Shown here in pieces: positions 1-6,707 of a stretch of 6,723 nucleotides of DNA. The notes below the pieces were generated by a model that searched no databases, was not told the DNA's origin, and saw only the letters and a program-made list of their open reading frames with translations. Position 1 is the first letter of the stretch, and each line of letters begins with the position of its first letter. The DNA is from an uncultured Collinsella sp. (GTDB lineage Bacteria; Actinomycetota; Coriobacteriia; Coriobacteriales; Coriobacteriaceae): contig URWQ01000081.1 in assembly GCA_900551635.1 (NCBI GenBank), forward strand, positions 1 through 6,723, given 5' to 3'. Both the position numbers and the translations under genes were made by a program.

Positions 1-1251
1 GATATAGCTCCACGGGGGGGGCGGCCCCGGTGTCCCCCCCCCGCCATTACTGCCGCACGCGCAGGCAAAAACGCCTGCATCGTTGAGCGCGATGTTGCCT
101 GCGGCCTTAAACTCCTTGCGACCGGCAACGGCCGCTGCAACCTTTCCAACGAATCAATTGATTTCCAGCGGTACAACCACCCAGCATTCGTCGAATCCGT
201 CATGGGTCCCCAGCCCGAGCAAGAGCTCGGCAGTTTCTTCTCCTCGCTGGGCATCATGACGACCTCCGAGGAGGGCCGGCTGTATCCGCGCTCCCTTCGT
301 GCCGAATCGGTGCGCGATGCGCTTCTCAACGCTTGCAATCACCTGGGTATCACCTTGATCTGTGGAGCAAACGTCGCCTCGGCATTCAAAGCCCCCGAGG
401 GCTGGGCGCTCCAAATAGATCGTCCCGCGCGAGCACTCAAGGCAAAAAAGCACGACGACCGAAAATCGGAGGTCCGCTCGCTTCGGAAGGCGCTCGCCGA
501 CGCCCCTCGCAAGAACGAGACGCTGCAGGCAAAGGCCGTAATTATCGCTACGGGCGGCAGCCCCGCCGACATCGCGAAGACGTTCAACCTTTCCCTCGCA
601 CCGCAGCACCCCGTCCTCTGCCCTGTGTCGGCATCGGTCTTCGGCGACCAGACTGCGCTCAAGACACTGGATGGCCTGCGCGTCCGCGCCCGTTTGACGC
701 TCACCCGCAATCACGAGGAGCTCTGGCGCGAAGACGGCGAAGTGCTGTTCCGGACCTTCGGCATCTCAGGTGTCGCCGCATTCAACCTCTCCCGACGCAT
801 CCAGCACGGCGACACGATTCTGCTCGACGTTTTCCCCGACCTCTCCAAAGATGAGTTGCTCGATATGCTCAACCAGCGAGTTGAGTTGCTCGGCGGCTTT
901 TCGCCCCGCGACCCCCGCTGGCTCGACGGCATGCTCGCCCCGCAGTTCTCTCGCGTTGTCTGCACCGCATTCGAACAGTGCCACCCCGGGTCGCACGACC
1001 CCATCCATCTAGTCTCAATCCTCAAGCACTTTAAGTTGCTCGTCGAGGGAACGACAGAGGAGCGTTCGGCCCAGGTCACGCGCGGCGGCGTGCCCATCGA
1101 GAGCGTCTCAGCTCCCAACCTCTGCGTGAGCAACGCGGCAGGCGCCCCACTTTACATCTGTGGCGAGGCGCTCGACATCGATGCCGATTGCGGCGGTTTC
1201 AACCTTGCGTGGGCTTGGATCTCGGGTATTCGCGCTGCAAGCAGCCTATAG
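1..1251 (+). CDS. BaiN/HI0933-like NAD(P)/FAD-dependent oxidoreductase (5' partial)
   Basis: Cytosolic flavoprotein of the HI0933/YhiN/BaiN family, annotated as NAD(P)/FAD-dependent oxidoreductase. The substrate cannot be told from sequence, and family membership alone does not show the bile-acid activity reported for BaiN. Frame 1 is open from base 1 to the TAG at 1249-1251 (416 codons), and the usual length is about 400-420 aa, so only a few N-terminal residues lie outside the window. Family hallmarks are the second FAD motif GNGRCNLSN (nt 124-150), VIIATGG (nt 538-558) and the C-terminal GEALDIDADCGGFN block (nt 1162-1203) that closes over FAD. The expected GxGxxG Rossmann loop at nt 10-42 reads PRGGRPRCPPP instead, inside G8 and C9 runs, so the start of the gene is probably mis-sequenced. 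A basic, charged stretch (about nt 421-528) precedes VIIATGG. The internal ATG at 202 lies well after the FAD-binding core and is not the real start. Confidence 0.88.
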   Translation, partial: DIAPRGGRPRCPPPAITAARAGKNACIVERDVACGLKLLATGNGRCNLSNESIDFQRYNHPAFVESVMGPQPEQELGSFFSSLGIMTTSEEGRLYPRSLRAESVRDALLNACNHLGITLICGANVASAFKAPEGWALQIDRPARALKAKKHDDRKSEVRSLRKALADAPRKNETLQAKAVIIATGGSPADIAKTFNLSLAPQHPVLCPVSASVFGDQTALKTLDGLRVRARLTLTRNHEELWREDGEVLFRTFGISGVAAFNLSRRIQHGDTILLDVFPDLSKDELLDMLNQRVELLGGFSPRDPRWLDGMLAPQFSRVVCTAFEQCHPGSHDPIHLVSILKHFKLLVEGTTEERSAQVTRGGVPIESVSAPNLCVSNAAGAPLYICGEALDIDADCGGFNLAWAWISGIRAASSL

Positions 1252-1261
1252 CCGCGCAGTC

Positions 1262-1267
1262 TATAAT
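1262..1267 (+). promoter_or_regulatory. Candidate -10 hexamer TATAAT for the downstream FAD dehydrogenase
   Basis: A perfect TATAAT lies 11 nt after the stop codon of the upstream flavoprotein and 63 nt before the ATG at 1331. No good -35 hexamer sits 16-18 nt upstream, and there is no TGn extension, so support is the hexamer and its intergenic position only. If it is active, the transcript would start near 1274 and carry the hairpin at 1281-1304 at its very 5' end. Confidence 0.35.
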
Positions 1268-1280
1268 CAAAACGCATTCG

Positions 1281-1313
1281 GGCCGTCTGGGACACCGGGC
1301 GGCCTCTTTCTTG
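1281..1313 (+). terminator. Rho-independent terminator-like hairpin after the BaiN-like gene
   Basis: Bases 1281-1290 pair with 1295-1304 over ten base pairs (two of them G-U wobbles) around a GACA tetraloop. A T-rich tail, TCTTTCTT, follows at 1305-1312. The position 30 nt after the stop codon fits an intrinsic terminator for the first gene. It is also inside the leader of the next gene, so it could act as an attenuator or a 5' stabilising hairpin if read-through or the TATAAT at 1262 drives that gene. Confidence 0.6.
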
Positions 1314-1318
1314 CATCT

Positions 1319-1324
1319 AAGGAG
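1319..1324 (+). promoter_or_regulatory. Ribosome binding site AAGGAG fixing the start at 1331
   Basis: AAGGAG lies 6 nt before the ATG at 1331. It rejects the much longer in-frame reading from 1160, which would overlap the upstream gene and run straight through the intergenic hairpin. Confidence 0.85.
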
Positions 1325-1330
1325 ACCTCG

Positions 1331-2971
1331 ATGATCGAAATCACCCAAGTCCACGCGTCACTCGATGAGGCCGGCGACGAAACCGCCTGCCTTGCTATTG
1401 GTAGACGCGCCGTCAAACGAGCCCTGCGATGCGAGGATTCCCAGATTAAAGTCATTGAGCTCCATCGCAAGTCAATCGACGCCCGTAAAAAGCGAGATGT
1501 CCATTTTATTTTGAGCTTTCGAGTTGAGCTGACAAGCTCCCGACTCGAGCAGGAGGTGGTCGACCGCGTCGCCGAGCGCGACCGCTCGCGCATCCGCATG
1601 GTAGACGGCGAGACTCCTTCATTCCCAAACCCTGTCCCGAATGCACCCAAGGGGCGTCCCGTCGTTGTCGGCGCCGGTTGCGCCGGTCTCTTCGCCGCCC
1701 TCACCCTTGCCGAAGCGGGCCTTAAACCCCTGCTCGTCGAGCGCGGCGATCCCGCACTTCGCCGCTCGGAAGCGATTGATCTCTTTCTTAAGGAGCGTAT
1801 CCTCGACCCCGAAAGCAATATCCAATTTGGCCTGGGCGGCGCAGGGACCTTCTCGGACGGCAAGCTCAACACGGGAACCAAGAATCCTGCCCATCGACTG
1901 ATTCTTGAGACCTTCGTCGAGGCGGGCTCACCTCGCGACATCCTGTGGGACGCCAAGCCGCACATTGGCTCCGACATCCTCCCCACCGTCGTCACCAACA
2001 TTTCTCAGCGCATCGAGCGGCTCGGTGGAACCGTCCGCTATCGAACAAAGCTCGTCAATGTTCGAACCGATGGATCTGGCGCCATCACCGGCGTCGATGT
2101 CCAACCGCCCCAAGAAACCACAAGCGAGACAATCGCCACAAAGCACCTCATTCTCGCCTGCGGCCATTCCGCCCGCGACGTATTCGAGCTTCTCAAAGAA
2201 CATAACGTTGCCCTCGCGCAAAAGACCTTTGCCATGGGTGTGCGCATCGAGCATCCACAGCGCGACATCGACCGTGCCCAATATGGCCCTTCGGCGGGAC
2301 ACCCGGCACTCGGAGCAGCCCCCTACAAGCTTGTCGCCCATCTCCCCAACGGCCGCAGCGTGTTCTCATTTTGCATGTGCCCCGGCGGACAGGTTGTCGC
2401 GGCTTCTTCCGAGCAGGGCCATCTGTGCGTCAACGGTGCCAGCCTCAATGCCCGCGACGGGCGCAACGCAAATGCCGCCCTACTCGTCAACGTCACACCC
2501 GACGACCTTCCCGGCGATGATCCGCTCGCAGGCATTGAGCTCCAGCGCGCCTGCGAGCGAGCCGCCTATCGCCTGGGTGGCTCTAACTGGAACGCGCCGG
2601 CACAGCTCGTCGGAGATTTCCTTGCTAGGCGCGCCAGCACGGCACCCGGAAAGGTAAAACCAACCTATCCACTTGGCGTGACCTGGACGGCGATCGACGA
2701 TGCCCTCCCGCAGCATATCGTCGAATCGCTTCGTTTGGGAATTCCCCTTCTCGGTAAGAAACTGCGTGGCTATGACCGCCCCGATGCGGTCCTCACTGGC
2801 GTGGAGACGCGTTCGAGCTCCCCGGTTACGGTCATCCGCGATCGAACATGCCACGCCGTGTCGACCCCGGGCCTTTACCCTTGCGGCGAGGGTGCCGGAT
2901 ATGCCGGCGGCATCATGAGTGCCGCCACCGACGGCATCCGTTGCGCTGAGGCGCTGATAGCAGACCTCTAG
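1331..2971 (+). CDS. COG2509-type FAD-dependent dehydrogenase/oxidoreductase
   Basis: A 546-aa flavoprotein of the uncharacterised FAD-dependent dehydrogenase family (COG2509), presumed cytosolic; the substrate is unknown. The N-terminal ~100 residues form the small domain typical of the family, including IDARKKRDVHFILSF. The FAD Rossmann motif follows: VVVGAGCAG with the glycines at residues 114, 116 and 119, and the ribose-binding acidic residue in LLVERG. Other family signatures are GLGGAGTFSDGKLNTG (167-182), KPHIGSD, MGVRIEHP, CMCPGG (348-353) and the C-terminal GEGAGYAGGI (519-528). The start is set by AAGGAG six bases upstream. Length and motif order look complete, with no frameshift. 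The gene is in tandem with another flavoprotein, separated by 79 bp containing a hairpin, so co-transcription is uncertain. It is convergent with uvrB. Family assignment is confident; the reaction is not known. Confidence 0.9.
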   Translation: MIEITQVHASLDEAGDETACLAIGRRAVKRALRCEDSQIKVIELHRKSIDARKKRDVHFILSFRVELTSSRLEQEVVDRVAERDRSRIRMVDGETPSFPNPVPNAPKGRPVVVGAGCAGLFAALTLAEAGLKPLLVERGDPALRRSEAIDLFLKERILDPESNIQFGLGGAGTFSDGKLNTGTKNPAHRLILETFVEAGSPRDILWDAKPHIGSDILPTVVTNISQRIERLGGTVRYRTKLVNVRTDGSGAITGVDVQPPQETTSETIATKHLILACGHSARDVFELLKEHNVALAQKTFAMGVRIEHPQRDIDRAQYGPSAGHPALGAAPYKLVAHLPNGRSVFSFCMCPGGQVVAASSEQGHLCVNGASLNARDGRNANAALLVNVTPDDLPGDDPLAGIELQRACERAAYRLGGSNWNAPAQLVGDFLARRASTAPGKVKPTYPLGVTWTAIDDALPQHIVESLRLGIPLLGKKLRGYDRPDAVLTGVETRSSSPVTVIRDRTCHAVSTPGLYPCGEGAGYAGGIMSAATDGIRCAEALIADL

Positions 2972-2997
2972 TGCACGAACTCTCGCGTCCGAACGAC

Positions 2998-3033
2998 ACA
3001 GGCCCCGAGCTCCACAGGGAACTCGGGGCCTGT
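2998..3033. terminator. Probable bidirectional terminator between convergent genes
   Basis: ACAGGCCCCGAG (2998-3009) pairs perfectly with CTCGGGGCCTGT (3022-3033) over 12 bp. After a 1x1 mismatch there are three more pairs and an ACAG loop. The hairpin fills the gap between the plus-strand FAD dehydrogenase (ends 2971) and minus-strand uvrB (ends 3037). Neither side has a clean T run, so efficiency as an intrinsic terminator is uncertain. Its position and strength still make transcription insulation in both directions the simplest role. Confidence 0.7.
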
Positions 3034-3036
3034 TCA

Positions 3037-5277
3037 CTACTTCCTGAATCGTGCACCCTGGCGTTTTCTGCCCGAAGCAAAGGTAGAGCCCTTGCGAGCC
3101 TGCGAACGCAAACGCTCAATCGTTTCGTCCTCAGATGCGCCCTCAAGCATCGCCCGAATCTGAACGACGGCATCGCGCAGACGCGCCGCCTCCTCAAAGT
3201 CCATGGCGGCGGAAGCGTTACGCATGTCTTCCTCCATGGTCTCGACGATCCGCAAGAGCTCGTCATGCGGTAGCCCTTCCAGCTGCTCGGCAAGCGTTTG
3301 CTCGGGTGCCACCGTCTCCGGCGCGGCGCCCTCGCCGTTTTCATCGGGCGTATAGAACGCACCATGGCCCAGAGAGTCGCCCTTCGAGCGTCCCTTCGAT
3401 CCCACAGTCTTTTCGGCCTCGGCAATAAAACTCGAAATGTCGTTAATGGCCTTGCGGACCGTCTTGGGCACAATGCCATGTTCTTCGTTATATGCCATCT
3501 GAATCTCACGACGGCGCTGCGTCTCCTCGATGGCTTCTTTCATCGAATCGGTCACAACGTCTGCATACATGATGACCTCGCCGTCGGCATTGCGGGCCGC
3601 ACGGCCAATCGTCTGAATCAGCGAACGGCGGTTGCGCAAGAAGCCTTCCTTGTCGGCGTCGAGAATTGCCACCAGCGAGACCTCGGGAAGGTCTAGACCC
3701 TCGCGAAGCAGGTTAATGCCAACGAGAACATCAATCTTTCCCTCGCGCAGCGTTCGCAGGATCTCGACACGGTCCATCGTCGCTGTATCGGAGTGCATGT
3801 AATTGACCTTAATGCCGGCATCAAGCAGATGGTCGGTCAGGTCCTCGGCCATGCGCTTGGTGAGCGTGGTCACCAGCACGCGCTCCTTGCGGGCAACGCG
3901 CTCGCGAATCTCGTCCTCAAGATCGTCAATCTGCCCACGAACCGGACGCACATCGATCTTGGGGTCGAGCAGACCGGTCGGACGAATAATCTGCTCAACG
4001 TCGTTCTGGCTAACCCGCAGCTCATAGTCGCCCGGCGTGGCCGAAACGTAGATGAACTGGGGAATCCTCGCCTCAAACTCATCGAAACGAAGCGGGCGGT
4101 TATCGAGTGCCGAAGGCAGACGAAAACCATGCTCAACCAGCGTCACCTTACGCGAGCGGTCGCCTTCGTGCATGCCGCGGATCTGCGGCACCGTTACATG
4201 GCTCTCGTCGATGATGCAGAGCATATCCTTAGGAAAGTAATCGATCAGGGTAAACGGCGGCTCGCCCGGTTTTCGGCCGTCCAGATGACGCGAGTAGTTC
4301 TCGATACCGTTACAGAAACCCATGGTCTCGAGCATCTCGAGATCATAGTCGGTACGCTGCTGCAGACGCTGCGCCTCGAGCAGCTTATCAGTCGCCTTGA
4401 GCTCGGCCACACGCTTCTCGCACTCTTCGCTGATTGATTTCAGAGCCGCTTTGACCTTAGGCTTCTCAGTCACGTAGTGCGAGGCCGGCCACACGGGAAT
4501 GGCCTCGTACTCACGCAGCATCTCGCCGGTGACCTCGTCGATCTCGGCAATCAGCTCGACCTCGTCGCCAAAGAACTCAAACCGCAACGGATGCTCGGCA
4601 TAGGGCGGATACACGTCGACGACATCGCCGCGCACGCGGAAGGTGCCACGTGCCAAATCATAGTCATTGCGATCGTACTGGATATCGATAAGCGCATGGA
4701 TAAAGTCATCGCGCTCGAGCGGCACCTTCTTGTCGACGTTCGGAGCTAGGCCCGCATAGTCCTCGGGGGAGCCAATGCCATAGATACACGAGACCGATGC
4801 GACGACGATCACATCGCGTCGAGATAGCAGCGATGCCGTCGCCTGATGGCGCAGCATCTCGACCTCTTCGTTAATCGAGGAGTCTTTCTCGATATACGTA
4901 TCACTCTGCGGTACATATGCCTCGGGCTGATAGTAATCGTAGTACGACACAAAATAGACCACGGCGTTGTTAGGGAAGAATTCCTTGAGCTCGCTCGCGA
5001 GCTGAGCGGCAAGCGTTTTATTGGGAGCCATGACCAGCGTCGGCTTCCCCAGGGCCTCAATAGTCTTAGCCATCGTGAAGGTCTTGCCCGAACCAGTCAC
5101 GCCCAGCAAAACCTGATAGCGATCTCCGTCCCTCACACCCTGCACAAGCGACTCAATGGCCTTAGGCTGGGAACCGGCGGGCTCGTATGGAGACACGACC
5201 TTAAACGGCACCTCAGAGCCCTCAACACCAAAACGTTTGAGCTCTCCTCCAACACGCTCAACTTCAAATTCCGCCAT
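3037..5277 (-). CDS. uvrB: Excinuclease ABC subunit UvrB
   Basis: DNA damage-verifying helicase subunit of the UvrABC nucleotide excision repair complex. It is loaded by UvrA, probes the strand with its beta-hairpin, then recruits UvrC for incision. The 746-aa protein shows all landmarks: Walker A GVTGSGKT (59-66), the tyrosine-rich beta-hairpin [13 protein letters not shown] (111-123), Walker B DESH (357-360), helicase motif [12 protein letters not shown] (408-419), motif [11 protein letters not shown] (555-563), and a C-terminal UVR domain (about 672-712) for UvrC/UvrA contact. It is longer than E. coli UvrB (673 aa). There are about 20 extra residues before [10 protein letters not shown], a variable linker near 620-665 and a basic tail ending [15 protein letters not shown] five bases before the ATG supports this start; a GTG at 5211 would give a family-typical N terminus and is the main alternative. 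It is the last gene of the coaE operon. Confidence 0.97.
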   Translation of the reverse strand: MAEFEVERVGGELKRFGVEGSEVPFKVVSPYEPAGSQPKAIESLVQGVRDGDRYQVLLGVTGSGKTFTMAKTIEALGKPTLVMAPNKTLAAQLASELKEFFPNNAVVYFVSYYDYYQPEAYVPQSDTYIEKDSSINEEVEMLRHQATASLLSRRDVIVVASVSCIYGIGSPEDYAGLAPNVDKKVPLERDDFIHALIDIQYDRNDYDLARGTFRVRGDVVDVYPPYAEHPLRFEFFGDEVELIAEIDEVTGEMLREYEAIPVWPASHYVTEKPKVKAALKSISEECEKRVAELKATDKLLEAQRLQQRTDYDLEMLETMGFCNGIENYSRHLDGRKPGEPPFTLIDYFPKDMLCIIDESHVTVPQIRGMHEGDRSRKVTLVEHGFRLPSALDNRPLRFDEFEARIPQFIYVSATPGDYELRVSQNDVEQIIRPTGLLDPKIDVRPVRGQIDDLEDEIRERVARKERVLVTTLTKRMAEDLTDHLLDAGIKVNYMHSDTATMDRVEILRTLREGKIDVLVGINLLREGLDLPEVSLVAILDADKEGFLRNRRSLIQTIGRAARNADGEVIMYADVVTDSMKEAIEETQRRREIQMAYNEEHGIVPKTVRKAINDISSFIAEAEKTVGSKGRSKGDSLGHGAFYTPDENGEGAAPETVAPEQTLAEQLEGLPHDELLRIVETMEEDMRNASAAMDFEEAARLRDAVVQIRAMLEGASEDETIERLRSQARKGSTFASGRKRQGARFRK

Positions 5278-5282
5278 GGATA

Positions 5283-5287
5283 CTCCT
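5283..5287 (-). promoter_or_regulatory. Ribosome binding site AGGAG of uvrB
   Basis: Read on the minus strand, AGGAG lies 5 nt before the ATG at 5277. It favours the long UvrB start over the internal GTG at 5211, and shows that uvrB has its own initiation site within the operon. Confidence 0.75.
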
Positions 5288-5328
5288 AACTCATATATCT
5301 GCAGTATACGCAGGCGGCAGGCATAGTC

Positions 5329-5910
5329 CTATACGAACCGATCGGGATAGAGGGTCTTGTAGCGAACCCAGGCATTATTGACACGAATCAGATACGCCTG
5401 CGTCTCGGGAAAGGTGATTGCATTATGAAGCGACGTGCTCTGCTGCGCCCATCCGTCGACATTGCCCATGCCGGCGTTATAGGCGGCAATGGCACTGTCA
5501 GTCGACCCGTTAAAATACGTTAGAAGATACGAAAGATACGCACAACCAAACTCGATGTTCGTAGCGGGATCGTTAAGGTCGCCGGCTGAATACTCGCTGC
5601 CATCGACAAGACCCTTGGCAATCATATCCTGGGCAGTCTCGGGCATCAGCTGCATCAATCCCCGTGCGCCTTGATTCGACTCAGCCTCGGGATCCCAATT
5701 CGATTCCGACTTTATGACAGCGCACACCAGATACGGATCAAGATTGTGCGAAATGCTCGATTGCTTTACGTACGCCTCATAGTCAATTGGATACAAAGGC
5801 TTAAAGAAGGCGGCAGGAGCATACGAGTAGACGAGCGAAATCAGGCCGAAGACAAACATAACGACAAGTGGCGCCACGCGATACCACGTAAAGAAACGTG
5901 TCTTAGGCAT
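5329..5910 (-). CDS. Membrane-anchored lytic transglycosylase (Slt/GH23 type)
   Basis: Short lytic transglycosylase of the SLT/GH23 fold, which cleaves the MurNAc-GlcNAc bond of peptidoglycan to give 1,6-anhydro-MurNAc ends. Numbering uses the 193-aa form starting at 5910. A short basic N terminus and one hydrophobic segment (about 12-32, APLVVMFVFGLISLVYSY region) anchor it in the membrane with the enzyme domain outside. Catalytic Glu69 lies in KSESNW, followed by GARGLMQLMP (81-90), the extended YLSYLLTYFNG helix and AAYNAG (142-147), the standard order of motifs. The ATG at 5910 has AAGGA eight bases upstream and overlaps coaE by 8 nt. An in-frame ATG at 5919 (196 aa) has no properly spaced site, so I prefer 5910. 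The overlap implies translational coupling to coaE. Beyond a role in wall remodelling or turnover, the specific job is unknown. Confidence 0.9.
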   Translation of the reverse strand: MPKTRFFTWYRVAPLVVMFVFGLISLVYSYAPAAFFKPLYPIDYEAYVKQSSISHNLDPYLVCAVIKSESNWDPEAESNQGARGLMQLMPETAQDMIAKGLVDGSEYSAGDLNDPATNIEFGCAYLSYLLTYFNGSTDSAIAAYNAGMGNVDGWAQQSTSLHNAITFPETQAYLIRVNNAWVRYKTLYPDRFV

Positions 5911-6544
5911 CGGCCTCATCCTTATCCACTACATCCCCGAAGCCATGTCGCACAAGCCATGCGTCCAGTTGTTCAAAGAGCGAGTTATCGCCTGCCGCAT
6001 TATCGATTACCGTCGTAGCGAGGTTGCAAAGCGAAGCCTCATCAGGTTGGCATGCAGAGCGCGCATCAAAATCAGAGGACTCCATACCACGATGAATGGC
6101 ACGCTCGCGACGAACAGCTAAAGGAGCGCTGATAACCAAAATTTCATCAGCCAGGCCAAAAGCATCCTCAAAACCAGTCGGGGCAGAAACCTCGACAACC
6201 GCAAGGGGATAACGGGGGGACGAAACCGTGCAGCAAACCGGATCAAGGATCCTCAGCGAAAGCTGTTCGATGAGAACCGGATGAACGATGCCATTGAGCC
6301 GAGCAACTGTATCAGGAGAGGCGAAAGCTCGAACAGCGAGGACATTGCGGCGAATGCCGCCCTCCCCGTCCAGAATGTCCCAACCGAATTCTTCCGCAAG
6401 GGCATTGACGATATCGGAGCCTGGCACATACAGCGATTTGGCAAGCTCATCCAGATCGATAAGCATGGCGCCATGAGATTCGAGATAGCGGCAGGCAGTC
6501 GACTTACCCGAAGCAATATTGCCCAAGACAAAAACGGTAAACAT
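5903..6544 (-). CDS. coaE: Dephospho-CoA kinase
   Basis: Cytosolic P-loop kinase that phosphorylates the ribose 3'-OH of dephospho-CoA with ATP, the last step of coenzyme A synthesis. The 213-aa product matches the usual ~200 aa. It has Walker A GNIASGKST (8-16), the substrate-side acidic motif LIDLDELAK (28-36, normally D-x-D-x-x-x-R/K), FGWDILDGEGGIRR (53-66), the family's conserved HP (88-89), and a lid segment RRERAIHRG ending near Gln166. The P-loop is less canonical than the common GGIGSGKS form, so this is a diverged CoaE, but the rest of the pattern is clear. GGAGG five bases before the ATG at 6544 sets the start; the in-frame extension to 6673 adds about 43 residues unknown in the family. 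First gene of a probable operon with the lytic transglycosylase and uvrB. The coaE to uvrB order is typical of Actinomycetota. Confidence 0.88.
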   Translation of the reverse strand: MFTVFVLGNIASGKSTACRYLESHGAMLIDLDELAKSLYVPGSDIVNALAEEFGWDILDGEGGIRRNVLAVRAFASPDTVARLNGIVHPVLIEQLSLRILDPVCCTVSSPRYPLAVVEVSAPTGFEDAFGLADEILVISAPLAVRRERAIHRGMESSDFDARSACQPDEASLCNLATTVIDNAAGDNSLFEQLDAWLVRHGFGDVVDKDEADA

Positions 6545-6549
6545 CAAGT

Positions 6550-6554
6550 CCTCC
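6550..6554 (-). promoter_or_regulatory. Ribosome binding site GGAGG of coaE
   Basis: On the minus strand GGAGG stands 5 nt before the ATG at 6544, within the longer GGGAGGA. It selects this ATG, which puts the P-loop at residue 8 as usual for CoaE, and rejects the upstream ATG at 6673, which lies inside the neighbouring terminator hairpin. Confidence 0.85.
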
Positions 6555-6572
6555 CTAACGCCAATGGGAGTT

Positions 6573-6603
6573 ATTATCGCGCAAATACAAACGAAGGACT
6601 CAA
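6573..6603 (-). promoter_or_regulatory. Candidate promoter of the coaE operon
   Basis: On the minus strand a GATAAT (-10-like, 6573-6578) lies 29 nt before the coaE start. A TTGAGT (-35-like, 6598-6603) is 19 nt further up, longer than the ideal 17 nt. The region between the upstream terminator and coaE must hold a promoter if that terminator works. This is the best pair I can see, but TTGGCT with TTGTAT nearby is a rival. Confidence 0.3.
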
Positions 6604-6632
6604 AATACAGCCAAACAGTAAGACAAGCTAAA

Positions 6633-6646
6633 CGAAGACGAGTTCG
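6633..6646. promoter_or_regulatory. Possible LexA (SOS) operator, one core mismatch
   Basis: CGAAGACGAGTTCG resembles the Gram-positive LexA half-site pair CGAAC-N4-GTTCG, with 9 of 10 core positions matching (fifth base G instead of C). It lies 89 nt upstream of coaE, in the leader of an operon whose last gene is the repair gene uvrB. It is 30 nt upstream of the candidate -35, which is not the best place for repression. Speculative. Confidence 0.22.
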
Positions 6647-6671
6647 TGTATTGCAACTCTCTATCAAACGC

Positions 6672-6707
6672 AAAAAAAGGGGGAGGCCGCGAGGCCTCCC
6701 CCTTCTT
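6672..6707 (-). terminator. Rho-independent terminator of a gene beyond the right edge
   Basis: GGGGGAGGCC (6679-6688) pairs with GGCCTCCCCC (6693-6702) around a GCGA loop, and two flanking A-T pairs extend the stem to 12 bp. Read on the minus strand the hairpin is followed by seven Ts (complement of the A run at 6672-6678), a textbook intrinsic terminator. It must end a minus-strand gene lying to the right; actinobacterial gene order suggests rpsA, but that gene is not visible here. The plus-strand tail, TTCTTC, is much weaker. Confidence 0.85.

Noticed and set aside
154..714. 186-codon open frame on the minus strand inside the BaiN-like gene
   Set aside because: It is antisense to a conserved coding region, has no recognisable domain, and is the kind of shadow frame that GC-rich codon use leaves open.
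1267..2001. 244-codon minus-strand open frame
   Set aside because: It lies antisense to the COG2509 gene, is low-complexity in Arg and Ser, and shows no family motif or ribosome binding site.
1905..2657. 250-codon plus-strand open frame, very rich in Ser, Pro and Ala
   Set aside because: It is an out-of-frame reading of the FAD dehydrogenase, which is intact in its own frame with conserved motifs throughout.
3793..4437. 214-codon plus-strand open frame antisense to uvrB
   Set aside because: It mirrors conserved UvrB helicase codons and shows no independent family signature or ribosome binding site.
4846..5289. 147-codon plus-strand open frame antisense to the start of uvrB
   Set aside because: It is a shadow of the Walker A and beta-hairpin region of UvrB, with no start signal or domain.
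5299..5313. Near-palindrome CTGCAGTATACGCAG and a minus-strand TATACT just upstream of uvrB, considered as a LexA box or internal promoter
   Set aside because: It does not fit the Gram-positive LexA pattern, the CTGC-N7-GCAG spacing does not fit the E. coli box, and no -35 hexamer is correctly spaced.
5911..5919. ATG at 5919 as start of the lytic transglycosylase
   Set aside because: The only purine-rich sequence abuts the ATG with no spacing; the ATG at 5910 has AAGGA at a normal distance. The difference is only three residues.
6545..6673. Upstream extension of coaE to the ATG at 6673
   Set aside because: It would begin inside the terminator hairpin, lacks a ribosome binding site and adds residues not seen in CoaE; GGAGG before 6544 marks the true start.
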